Assembly (NCBI GenBank): GCA_902490245.1
Contig: CABUDB010000093.1
Coordinates: 1-6,489 of the forward strand
Direction: 5' to 3'
DNA length: 6,489 nt
From: an uncultured Collinsella sp.
GTDB lineage: Bacteria > Actinomycetota > Coriobacteriia > Coriobacteriales > Coriobacteriaceae
The position numbers and the translations under genes were made by a program. Shown one piece after another: positions 1-5,618 of the stretch; within the stretch, counting starts at the first letter, position 1; each line of letters starts with the position of its first letter. The notes below the pieces were generated by a model, which saw only the letters and a program-made list of their open reading frames with translations, ran no database searches and was not told the DNA's origin.

Positions 1-58
1 GCAACTCGTAGGTTTCAAAACTGGCGGGAATAGACCATGACTTGCCATCCTGCGCGTA

Positions 59-817
59 ATGATGGCATCCGACGATAAAACCGAGCGCACTGAGGTGTCT
101 GCCGTGCCGCTGTACCAGCAGGTAATGGACGACCTAAAAGGCGAGATCGCGCGTGGCGTGTACGCATCCGGCTCGCGCATTCCTTCCGAGATGGAGCTCG
201 CGAAGTACTACGGCGTGGGACGCATCACCGTGCGCCGCGCCGTCGAGGAGCTGTCGCGCGCGGGGTATCTCAACCGCCAGCAGGGGAGGGGCACGTTTGT
301 GTGCGCGCCCAAGCTCAAACGCAAGATTGTCCAGAAGGGTGACGTTCAGAGCTTTTCCGAGGGTTGCGCTGCCAATGACATGGTAGCCGGAGCACGCCTG
401 GTGTCGCGCACGGTGGCCGCGGCGACACGCGAGGACGCGGCGTTTTTTGGGGTGGAACCCGGCTGCGAGCTCATCGTTGTCGAGCGCGTGCGCACGGCAG
501 ACGGCGTGCCCGTCATGCTCGAGAACAATGCCTTTGTGCTGGTCGACCATCCCTATCTGCAGACGCTTGCCGACAAGGACCTCACGGACAATTCCATCTT
601 TGCGCTCGTTGCCGAGCATTCGGGCCGCGCGCCGCTTAAGTCCGATCCTTGTACCGTGGAGATTGCGCTTGCCGATGCTCAGGTGGCCTCGCTGCTGGAG
701 GTGCCGGTCGGCGAACCGCTCTTCTATATGGAGGCGTACTTTACCGATGAGGACGAGCGGCCCTTGCTGCTCGGACGCCAAAAGATCGTGGGCTCGCGTT
801 ACGTGTTCGACATCTAA
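59..817 (+). CDS. GntR/HutC-family transcriptional regulator with UTRA effector domain
   Basis: A 252-residue DNA-binding repressor or activator that probably senses a sugar-phosphate-like ligand. Residues about 15-84 form the GntR winged helix: PLYQQVMDDLKGEI opens it, PSEMELAKYYGVGRITVRRA (42-61) is the helix-turn-helix, and GYLNRQQGRGTF (69-80) is the wing. Residues about 98-250 match the UTRA ligand-binding fold, with an ERVRTADGVPVMLENN stretch (142-157) typical of the HutC subfamily. Length is normal for that group. The start is uncertain: two adjacent ATGs (59 and 62) have no clear Shine-Dalgarno sequence, and the promoter probably lies near or beyond the window edge. It is followed after 144 bp by a SIS-domain deglycase-like gene in the same direction, whose promoter region carries two repeated candidate operators. 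By analogy with FrlR-type regulators I infer that it controls that gene. The family assignment is firm; the ligand is unknown. Confidence 0.93.
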   Translation: MMASDDKTERTEVSAVPLYQQVMDDLKGEIARGVYASGSRIPSEMELAKYYGVGRITVRRAVEELSRAGYLNRQQGRGTFVCAPKLKRKIVQKGDVQSFSEGCAANDMVAGARLVSRTVAAATREDAAFFGVEPGCELIVVERVRTADGVPVMLENNAFVLVDHPYLQTLADKDLTDNSIFALVAEHSGRAPLKSDPCTVEIALADAQVASLLEVPVGEPLFYMEAYFTDEDERPLLLGRQKIVGSRYVFDI

Positions 818-827
818 CGTCCACAGA

Positions 828-843
828 TAGAACAACATAGAAC
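828..843 (+). promoter_or_regulatory. Candidate upstream operator (copy 1) for the GntR regulator
   Basis: The 16-bp sequence tagaacaacatagaac differs at one base from a second copy at 890-905. Within it the hexamer TAGAAC occurs twice with starts 10 bp apart, one helical turn. It lies about 50-70 bp upstream of the predicted start site of the SIS gene. Binding by the neighbouring GntR protein is inferred from position and repetition only. Confidence 0.5.
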
Positions 844-860
844 AAGTTTGGCGAAATGGC

Positions 861-889
861 TTCACGAGTGTCGTCGTGCGTGCTATAAA
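861..889 (+). promoter_or_regulatory. Promoter of the SIS deglycase-like gene
   Basis: TTCACG (861-866) and TATAAA (884-889) are separated by 17 bp, and TGC directly before the -10 box makes it an extended -10. Transcription would begin near 895-897, giving a leader of about 65 nt. The second candidate operator overlaps the start site, as expected for a repressed promoter. The stretch CTATAAATAG around the -10 is also a small inverted repeat. Confidence 0.6.
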
Positions 890-905
890 TAGGACAACAT
901 AGAAC
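890..905 (+). promoter_or_regulatory. Candidate start-site operator (copy 2) for the GntR regulator
   Basis: The sequence taggacaacatagaac matches copy 1 at 15 of 16 positions and overlaps the predicted transcription start. The centres of the two copies are 62 bp apart, close to six helical turns, so bound proteins would face the same side and could form a loop. This is an inference; neither site is a classical palindrome of the kind GntR dimers usually bind. Confidence 0.5.
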
Positions 906-961
906 GACAGCAGGTACGAGCTGCCGTCGCTCAAAGCCGCCCCACAAGGAGGAAAATCAGG

Positions 962-1930
962 ATGAACGCACATGATCTGGTTCAGGAAATCATCGAGCGC
1001 AAGGGCAAGATTGAGAACGTCTTTTGGATCGCTTGCGGCGGTTCTATGATCGACCTGATGCCGGCCAACGAGCTGCTCAAGCGCGAGGCCACCACGTTTA
1101 CCTCGACGGTCTACACTGCACGCGAGTTTTGCCTGATGGCCCCCAAGAGCCTGGGATCGAAGTCGCTCGTCGTCGCCTGTAGCCACAGCGGCAACACGCA
1201 GGAGGTTGTCGACGGTTGCGAAATGGCGTTGACTGCCGGCGCCGAGGTCGTCGCTATGACCGACTGCGAGGGCTCCAAGATCGATAACGGCAAGTGGACC
1301 ACCTGGGTCTATCCGTGGGGCGAGGGCGTGTCACAGGCCGAGGTGCCGCAGGGCATCGGCGCTCTGATCGCCGCCGAGTTGCTCGACCAGCAGGAGGGTT
1401 ACGAGGCGCTTGCCGACATGTACGCTGGCCTTAAGCAGATGGACGCGCTGCTGCCCGCCGCGCGCGAGAAGGTCAACGCCGAGCTGGGCGCCCGTTTTGC
1501 CGAGCTCTGCCAGCAGCATAAGTTCTTCTACATCCTGGGCTCCGGCCCCAACTTTAGCCAGACCTACGCCATGGCGATCTGCTCGCTCATGGAGATGCAG
1601 TGGCAGCACTGCTGCTACATCCACTCCGGTGAGTATTTCCACGGCCCGTTCGAGGCTACCGAGCCCGGCGTGTTCTACTTTGTGCAGCTCGGATCGGGCG
1701 AGTGCCGCCCCATGGAGGAGCGTGCGCTCGCGTTCCTCAACACGCACACCGACACGGTCATGGTGCTCGACGCGCTCGAGTACGGCGTGGGCGAGGTGCC
1801 CGCCAGCGTGCGTTCGTACCTGGAGCCGATCTTCTTCTACAACATGAGCTGCGAGCTGCGCGCCGCCCGCGGCAAGGTGTTCAACCACAGCCCCGAGATT
1901 CGTCGCTACATGCGCATCGAGCAGTACTAG
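962..1930 (+). CDS. Double-SIS sugar isomerase/deglycase, FrlB/GfrF-like
   Basis: A 322-residue cytoplasmic protein with two SIS (sugar isomerase) domains. The first spans about 20-150, with IACGGSM (23-29) and the phosphosugar-binding loop ACSHSGNTQEV (72-82). The second spans about 185-300, with LGSGPN (192-197) and HSGEYFHGPFE (221-231); Glu224 and His227 lie in the segment usually linked to catalysis. The C-terminus ends in Glu-Gln-Tyr, like the Glu-Tyr end of E. coli FrlB as I recall it. Such enzymes cleave fructoselysine-, glucoselysine- or fructose-aspartate-6-phosphate to a hexose phosphate and an amino acid; which substrate applies here cannot be read from sequence. There is no glutaminase domain, so it is not GlmS. 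AAGGAGG at 946-952, nine bases before the ATG, supports the start. The GntR gene lies upstream; no PTS, permease or kinase partner is in the window. Confidence 0.85.
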   Translation: MNAHDLVQEIIERKGKIENVFWIACGGSMIDLMPANELLKREATTFTSTVYTAREFCLMAPKSLGSKSLVVACSHSGNTQEVVDGCEMALTAGAEVVAMTDCEGSKIDNGKWTTWVYPWGEGVSQAEVPQGIGALIAAELLDQQEGYEALADMYAGLKQMDALLPAAREKVNAELGARFAELCQQHKFFYILGSGPNFSQTYAMAICSLMEMQWQHCCYIHSGEYFHGPFEATEPGVFYFVQLGSGECRPMEERALAFLNTHTDTVMVLDALEYGVGEVPASVRSYLEPIFFYNMSCELRAARGKVFNHSPEIRRYMRIEQY

Positions 1931-1978
1931 GTACCGGGAAAAGCATTCACCTTCGATTCGCAAGCGAACAGCGTGCGT

Positions 1979-2020
1979 AAAAAGCGGGCCGCGCCGGTGG
2001 GTTTCCGGCGCGGCCCGCTT
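1979..2020. terminator. Strong intrinsic terminator between convergent genes
   Basis: A perfect 16-bp inverted repeat (1982-1997 and 2005-2020, arm aagcgggccgcgccgg) encloses a 7-base loop. Read on the minus strand the hairpin is followed by five T residues (complement of 1979-1983), so it is best placed to end the dehydrogenase transcript. On the plus strand it lacks a T-run beyond the final TT of the stem but could still block readthrough from the SIS gene. Confidence 0.85.
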
Positions 2021-2061
2021 AGTATCGCGCATAGATTCGCAAGGTTGCGGCAGCCGGCGGC

Positions 2062-3039
2062 CTACTTCGCGTCGTATGCCTCGGCGTCCCACCAGTCGAG
2101 CTGGGCGATATTGTCGCGGATGTGCTGGCAGCTCTTGTGGAAGCCCTCAAGCTCGTACTCGGACAGGTCGAGCGTGTAGACCTCTTCGACGCCCTCGGCG
2201 CCGATCACGCACGGCAGGGAGGTGAAGATGCCCTCCTCGCCATACTGGCCGGTCATGAGCGTAGAGGCCGAAAGCACGGCGTGCTCGTTGTGAAGCACGG
2301 CGGCGCAGACGCGCGCGGCGGAGTTGGCGACGGCGTACTCGGTGCACTGCTTGCCCTGGTAGGTCACATAGCCGCCCTTGCGTGCAAGCTCCTCGACCTC
2401 CATGTGGTCGAAGGCGTACTTGTCGGGGTTCTCGGTCTGAAGCTCGTTGAGGCTCTTGCCGGCGATGGTTGCGGCCTTAAAGGCTGCAAGCTGGCTAAAG
2501 CCGTGCTCGCCGATCATGTAGGCGTCGATAGACTTGGGGCTCACGCCGACCTTCTTGGAGATCTCGGTGCGCAGGCGGGCGGAGTCCAGACCGCAGCCCG
2601 AGCCGATGATCTTCTTGGGATCGTAGCCGGTCAGGTGCCACAGCTCGGTGCACACGACGTCGCAGGGGTTGGAGATGCTCACGAAGATGCCGTCAAAGCC
2701 GGCGTCGACGATGCGCTTGGCAAAGGTGCGGGCGGCGTCGGTGGTAAAGAACAGCTCGCCGTCGCGGTTGCCAGCGGCCAGTGCGACCTTGCCAGCGGCA
2801 TTGACGATGACGTCGCAGCAGGCAAGCTCCTCGTAGTGGTCGTAGCAGTTGACGATCTTGGTGTTGTACGGGACAAACGAAAGGGAGTCGCGCAGGTCCT
2901 GGACCTCGGACGTCACCTTGGCCTCGTTGATATCGCACAGGTACAGCTCATCGGCAATGCCCTGCATGAGCAGGCTGTTGGCGACATGTGCTCCTACGTG
3001 GCCCTGGCCGACCACACCGATCTTACGCGTCTGGTACAT
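2062..3039 (-). CDS. L-lactate / L-2-hydroxyisocaproate dehydrogenase family protein
   Basis: A 325-residue NAD-dependent L-2-hydroxyacid dehydrogenase interconverting a 2-oxoacid and its L-2-hydroxyacid, with lactate or a branched-chain hydroxyacid as likely product. The Rossmann loop GQGHVG (11-16) is followed by Asp36, which favours NAD over NADP. SISNPCDV (121-128), LDSARLR (151-157, Asp152 and Arg155) and GEHG (177-180, catalytic His179) are the family's catalytic signatures. The mobile loop reads AAGNRDGELFF (88-98) rather than the Q-x-GE-x-R of classical lactate dehydrogenases, and the segment EELARKGGYVTYQGKQCTEY (216-235) resembles L-hydroxyisocaproate dehydrogenase. I chose ATG 3039 because AAAGGA lies seven bases upstream; a longer reading frame adds 13 residues without support. 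The gene is monocistronic, with a strong terminator after the TAG. Fermentative NADH reoxidation is the likely role; exact substrate is open. Confidence 0.88.
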   Translation of the reverse strand: MYQTRKIGVVGQGHVGAHVANSLLMQGIADELYLCDINEAKVTSEVQDLRDSLSFVPYNTKIVNCYDHYEELACCDVIVNAAGKVALAAGNRDGELFFTTDAARTFAKRIVDAGFDGIFVSISNPCDVVCTELWHLTGYDPKKIIGSGCGLDSARLRTEISKKVGVSPKSIDAYMIGEHGFSQLAAFKAATIAGKSLNELQTENPDKYAFDHMEVEELARKGGYVTYQGKQCTEYAVANSAARVCAAVLHNEHAVLSASTLMTGQYGEEGIFTSLPCVIGAEGVEEVYTLDLSEYELEGFHKSCQHIRDNIAQLDWWDAEAYDAK

Positions 3040-3249
3040 ATATGTATCCTTTCGGCCGAGTTTTTCGCGTCGAACCATTGTAGCGTTCTGCTGCTACTTT
3101 GCTAGACTAAAGTGCCGTAGATTTTGGGACATGCCTTAATCTCTACTTTTGGAGTGATTTGGACCGCTGACGGCATCGCTGGGCGATGTGCTCGCGCGGA
3201 TGGGGCCGGTCGTTGTACCATAGCTGCAACTGACTCATAAGGAGCATCC
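3040..3249. other. Divergent intergenic region between dehydrogenase and metA
   Basis: This 210-bp spacer carries the ribosome binding sites and promoters of two divergent genes. The dehydrogenase side has AAAGGA at 3052-3047 and a -10 box. On the metA side AAGGAG at 3239-3244 stands five bases before the ATG, but I find no convincing -35/-10 pair; TGTACCAT at 3214-3221 is the best -10-like sequence. I recognise no SAM or other methionine riboswitch. A short hairpin (catcgc 3174-3179 with gcgatg 3183-3188) lacks a T-run. Confidence 0.5.
3077..3105 (-). promoter_or_regulatory. Probable promoter of the dehydrogenase gene
   Basis: On the minus strand TACAAT (3082-3077) is a good -10 box; a weak -35 candidate, CTAGCA (3105-3100), sits 17 bp upstream with three of six consensus bases. 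Transcription would start about 30 nt before the ATG. Confidence 0.4.
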
Positions 3250-4176
3250 ATGCCCATTCGCATCCCCGACGCCCTCCCTGCCGCCGCGCAGCTCGAGAGC
3301 GAGAACATCTTTGTCATGACCGAGTACCGCGCGCTGCACCAGGACATCCGTCCGCTGCGCGTGCTCATCCTCAACCTCATGCCCACCAAGATCGCCACCG
3401 AGACGCAAATTATGCGCAAGCTCTCCAACACGCCGCTGCAGGTGGAGGTGGACCTGCTGCGCACTAAGACGCACGAGGCCACGCACGTGAGCGCCGGCCA
3501 CCTGGAGACGTTTTACCGCACGTTCGACGACATCCGCGACATCCACTACGACGGCCTGATCATCACGGGCGCGCCGGTGGAGCAGATGCCGTTCGAGGAG
3601 GTCGACTACTGGCCCGAGCTCTGCCAGATCATGGATTGGTCCACCACGCACGTGCACTCTACGCTGCACATTTGTTGGGGCGCGCAGGCGGGGCTCTACC
3701 ATCATTACGGTATCCAGAAGCACGACCTGCCGGCAAAGGCGAGCGGCGTGTTCGAGCATTATCTGGTGAAGCCGCAAAGCCCGCTGGTTCGCGGCTTTGA
3801 CGACCGTTTCTATGCCGTACATTCGCGCAACACCGATGTGCGCCGCGAGGACGTGGAGGCCGAGCCGCAGCTTGAGGTCGTGGCCGTGTCCGACGAGGTG
3901 GGCCTGTACATCGTCAAGTCGACCGACAGCCGCCGCTTCTTTGTATTTGGCCACCCCGAGTACGATACCGATACGCTGCGCCTGGAGTACGAGCGCGACG
4001 TGAAGCGCGGCCTCAACCCTCAGGTGCCGGCGCATTATTTCCCGGGCGACGATCCCACCGCCGAACCGCGCAACGTCTGGCGCAGCCAGGCTCAGCTGTT
4101 CTACACCAACTGGCTCAACTACTACGTCTACCAGACCACGCCCTACGACCTGGCCCGCGCCGGCGAGGAGCACTAG
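3250..4176 (+). CDS. metA: Homoserine O-acyltransferase MetA, predicted acetyl-CoA-specific
   Basis: A 308-residue cytoplasmic enzyme of the class-I-glutamine-amidotransferase-like MetA family that activates the hydroxyl of L-homoserine as the first committed step of methionine synthesis. The nucleophile is Cys142 in [10 protein letters not shown] (140-149); His235 and Glu237 in GHPEYD (234-239) complete the catalytic set, at the same numbers as in E. coli MetA. Glu111 in [16 protein letters not shown] (106-121) is the residue reported to select acetyl-CoA in Bacillus-type MetA, where E. coli has Gly and uses succinyl-CoA, so the product is probably O-acetylhomoserine. Length is full and the start is supported by AAGGAG five bases upstream. 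It stands alone: no metY or metB follows, and a hairpin with a T-run lies about 95 bp downstream. Family certain, acyl specificity inferred. Confidence 0.97.
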   Translation: MPIRIPDALPAAAQLESENIFVMTEYRALHQDIRPLRVLILNLMPTKIATETQIMRKLSNTPLQVEVDLLRTKTHEATHVSAGHLETFYRTFDDIRDIHYDGLIITGAPVEQMPFEEVDYWPELCQIMDWSTTHVHSTLHICWGAQAGLYHHYGIQKHDLPAKASGVFEHYLVKPQSPLVRGFDDRFYAVHSRNTDVRREDVEAEPQLEVVAVSDEVGLYIVKSTDSRRFFVFGHPEYDTDTLRLEYERDVKRGLNPQVPAHYFPGDDPTAEPRNVWRSQAQLFYTNWLNYYVYQTTPYDLARAGEEH

Positions 4177-4219
4177 GCTGCGGCCGTGGCTGCGACTGTG
4201 GCTGTGCTCACGGCATGAC

Positions 4220-4334
4220 GAGCGTGGATTATCGGACACACGAGCGTGGATTTTCGGACGTTTACAAATCGAGCGTGGATAATCTCCCGCTTTTGGCTTG
4301 AAACTAGGCTCAAAACGGGAGATTATCCACGCTC
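4220..4334 (+). repeat. Left copy of a complex repeat: one 51-bp unit plus terminal hairpin
   Basis: GAGCGTGGA begins at 4220, 4242 and 4271, spacings of 22 and 29 bp. The first 51 bp (4220-4270) form one composite unit; both half-units also share a CGGAC around 11-13 bases further on. The third motif opens the 19-bp left arm of a hairpin whose right arm ends with the same motif inverted (4326-4334). An element with identical spacing occurs at 5619-5784 with one extra 51-bp unit. The two copies flank the AbiEi/DUF559-like gene in the same orientation. Origin and spread through the genome are unknown to me. Confidence 0.85.
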
Positions 4335-4341
4335 ATTTTTT
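4271..4341 (+). terminator. Hairpin with T-run, likely metA terminator
   Basis: The arms gagcgtggataatctcccg (4271-4289) and its exact complement (4316-4334) can form 19 perfect pairs, extended inward by TTTTG with CAAAA past a single bulged C at 4290. Six T residues follow at 4336-4341, so it can act as an intrinsic terminator for metA. The same hairpin is the last module of the repeat element, so termination may be a by-product. Confidence 0.65.
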
Positions 4342-4481
4342 ATATGTAGATGCCGATGGCTCGGCTAAGAGACGGTGCGTGCAGAGGCAAAGTCGCATTT
4401 GGCGTGATCTTGAATCTCGACGGGTTTTTCTTTCTGATAATCCGATGGACCAAGGCGCCAAATTATGGAGACGGGGACCTC

Positions 4482-4510
4482 TCGACAACCACCCTACCTG
4501 CAGATATAAG
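4482..4510 (+). promoter_or_regulatory. Promoter of the AbiEi/DUF559-like gene
   Basis: TCGACA (4482-4487) and TATAAG (4505-4510) each match five of six consensus bases and are 17 bp apart, the optimal spacing. Transcription would start near 4517. This makes the gene an independent transcription unit separate from metA. Confidence 0.6.
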
Positions 4511-4540
4511 TCATCAGCCTAAAACGTCCAAAACCGTCAA

Positions 4541-4574
4541 GCATTTGGTCAGCGCCTGGACAGCATTTGGTCAG
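4541..4574 (+). repeat. Two 12-bp direct repeats in the leader, possible operator
   Basis: gcatttggtcag occurs at 4541-4552 and again at 4563-4574, starts 22 bp apart, or about two helical turns. The pair lies just downstream of the predicted start site, where a bound protein could block transcription. The N-terminal half of the encoded protein resembles AbiEi-type DNA-binding antitoxins, so autoregulation is possible but unproven. Confidence 0.5.
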
Positions 4575-4619
4575 ACTTCGCATGAAACCGTCTGGTACGT
4601 TTGCGCCGTTCCAAGAGTT

Positions 4620-4625
4620 GGGAGG
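4620..4625 (+). promoter_or_regulatory. Ribosome binding site that decides the start of the AbiEi-like gene
   Basis: GGGAGG stands four bases before ATG 4630. The in-frame upstream starts (TTG 4567 and ATG 4582) have no such sequence, so translation most likely begins at 4630, with ATG 4639 as a less well spaced alternative. Confidence 0.65.
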
Positions 4626-4629
4626 CGAC

Positions 4630-5592
4630 ATGGGAAACATGACGGCGAATCAAAGGCTTACAAGTCACATTAAAGCATGCGAACAGCAGATGAGCTGCGT
4701 GTACGCACGCACGGCGGCGGAGGCAAAGCAGATTGAGCGGCGTGTGGCGGCGGGAAGTCTAGAGGCGGTCATGCCGGGGCTGTATGCGCGTCCGGATTAT
4801 TGGTCCGAGCTCAAGTTTCGGCAGCGTTATCTGCATCGGGTGCGGGCCCTTGCGCAAAAGCATCCCGACTGGACGTTTTGCTCCTATACGGCGGCTGTTA
4901 TCTATGGCCTTTCGGTTTCGCATGCCAATTTGACGCACATCCATATCGCCGCGGCGCCGGCGCAATCGACGACGCCCGGCTCTCAGGTGATTCGCCATCG
5001 TTATGCTCGTCAAACACGGGCAATCCAGATGGATATTGCCGTGACCGATATCGATCAAACGATTACGGATTGCCTGGTCGATGCATCGTTTGTCGAGGGA
5101 CTGATCATTGCGGACTCGGTGCTTCATGAGCGGCTGTTGTCGAAGGAGCATCTCGTTGAGGCAATCGACATGCTTGGCTTAAATCGTCGCGGTGTTGTGA
5201 CGGCGCGAAGTGTTGCGCGGTGTGCCGATGGCCTATCGGAAAGCGGTGGTGAGTCCAAGGCACGCGCGCTGATGATCGAGCGCGGTTGGCAGACGCCGGA
5301 GCTGCAAGTTGAGCTGTTCGACCCAGTTGAGCCGGGACGGCCGTATCGCGTTGATTATTTGTGGCGTGTGGGTGACCGGCTGATTATCGGGGAGTTCGAC
5401 GGATTCGTTAAAAGTGAGAAGGCGGCGGAGGAGGGCAAGCTCGCAAAGGCGCAATTTGATGAGCGTCAGCGCGAGTCGAGGCTTTCGCTGCTTGATAACT
5501 GTAAGATCGTGCGCTTGTGCTGGGATGATCTGAGGGACCCGTCAAAGCTCGATCGTAAACTCAAAGTTGCCGGCGTACCGCGCGTGTGCTGA
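4630..5592 (+). CDS. AbiEi-like / DUF559 (Vsr-fold) two-domain protein, orphan
   Basis: A 320-residue protein of unproven function. The N-terminal half (about 15-110) resembles the AbiEi antitoxin-like domain of actinobacterial proteins: a helical start, then SLEAVMPGLYARPDYW (43-58) and a middle segment with WTFCSYTAAVIYGL (81-94). The C-terminal part (about 203-310) matches the DUF559/Vsr-like PD-(D/E)XK fold: GGESKAR (206-212), PELQVELF (223-230), YRVDYLW (239-245) and IGEFDG (253-258). Glu208, Asp242, Glu255 and Lys261 are the plausible active-site set. The family is often annotated as type IV toxin-antitoxin AbiEi, yet no AbiEii nucleotidyltransferase toxin is adjacent. GC3 is lower than in metA (13 versus 18 of 20 codons in samples), which fits transfer. 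It has its own promoter and is bracketed by two copies of a complex repeat. Family moderately sure; activity unknown. Confidence 0.75.
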   Translation: MGNMTANQRLTSHIKACEQQMSCVYARTAAEAKQIERRVAAGSLEAVMPGLYARPDYWSELKFRQRYLHRVRALAQKHPDWTFCSYTAAVIYGLSVSHANLTHIHIAAAPAQSTTPGSQVIRHRYARQTRAIQMDIAVTDIDQTITDCLVDASFVEGLIIADSVLHERLLSKEHLVEAIDMLGLNRRGVVTARSVARCADGLSESGGESKARALMIERGWQTPELQVELFDPVEPGRPYRVDYLWRVGDRLIIGEFDGFVKSEKAAEEGKLAKAQFDERQRESRLSLLDNCKIVRLCWDDLRDPSKLDRKLKVAGVPRVC

Positions 5593-5618
5593 GGCGGTTG
5601 CAGGGCGTTGAGCCACAC

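Larger units (their letters stand above)
4342..4629. other. Leader and upstream region of the AbiEi-like gene
   Basis: About 290 bp without a gene I can support. The first 140 bp (4342-4481) show nothing recognisable; open frames there have no ribosome binding site and no family resemblance. The second half holds a promoter (4482-4510), two copies of a 12-bp direct repeat (4541-4574), a repeated octamer aaaccgtc (4531-4538 and 4585-4592) and the ribosome binding site at 4620-4625. The leader of about 113 nt is long for this window. Confidence 0.5.

Noticed and set aside
134..1186. 350-codon open frame on the minus strand across the GntR gene and the start of the SIS gene.
   Set aside because: It crosses two real genes and their promoter, has no family resemblance and no ribosome binding site that I can see.
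2122..3105. Long open frame on the plus strand opposite the dehydrogenase gene.
   Set aside because: It is a low-complexity translation rich in Val, Leu, Gly and Ala, the antisense shadow of a well-conserved gene with a proper ribosome binding site.
3173..3189. Short hairpin upstream of metA as a methionine attenuator or riboswitch.
   Set aside because: Only six pairs, no T-run and no conserved SAM-riboswitch features.
4177..4210. GTGGCTG-type short repeats just after metA.
   Set aside because: A few irregular copies in GC-rich spacer; no consistent period or structure.
3235..4239. Long open frame on the minus strand opposite metA.
   Set aside because: Antisense shadow in GC-rich coding DNA; MetA on the plus strand has all catalytic residues.
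4350..4673. 107-codon open frame between metA and the AbiEi-like gene.
   Set aside because: No ribosome binding site, no recognisable motif, and it runs across the promoter and start of the next gene.
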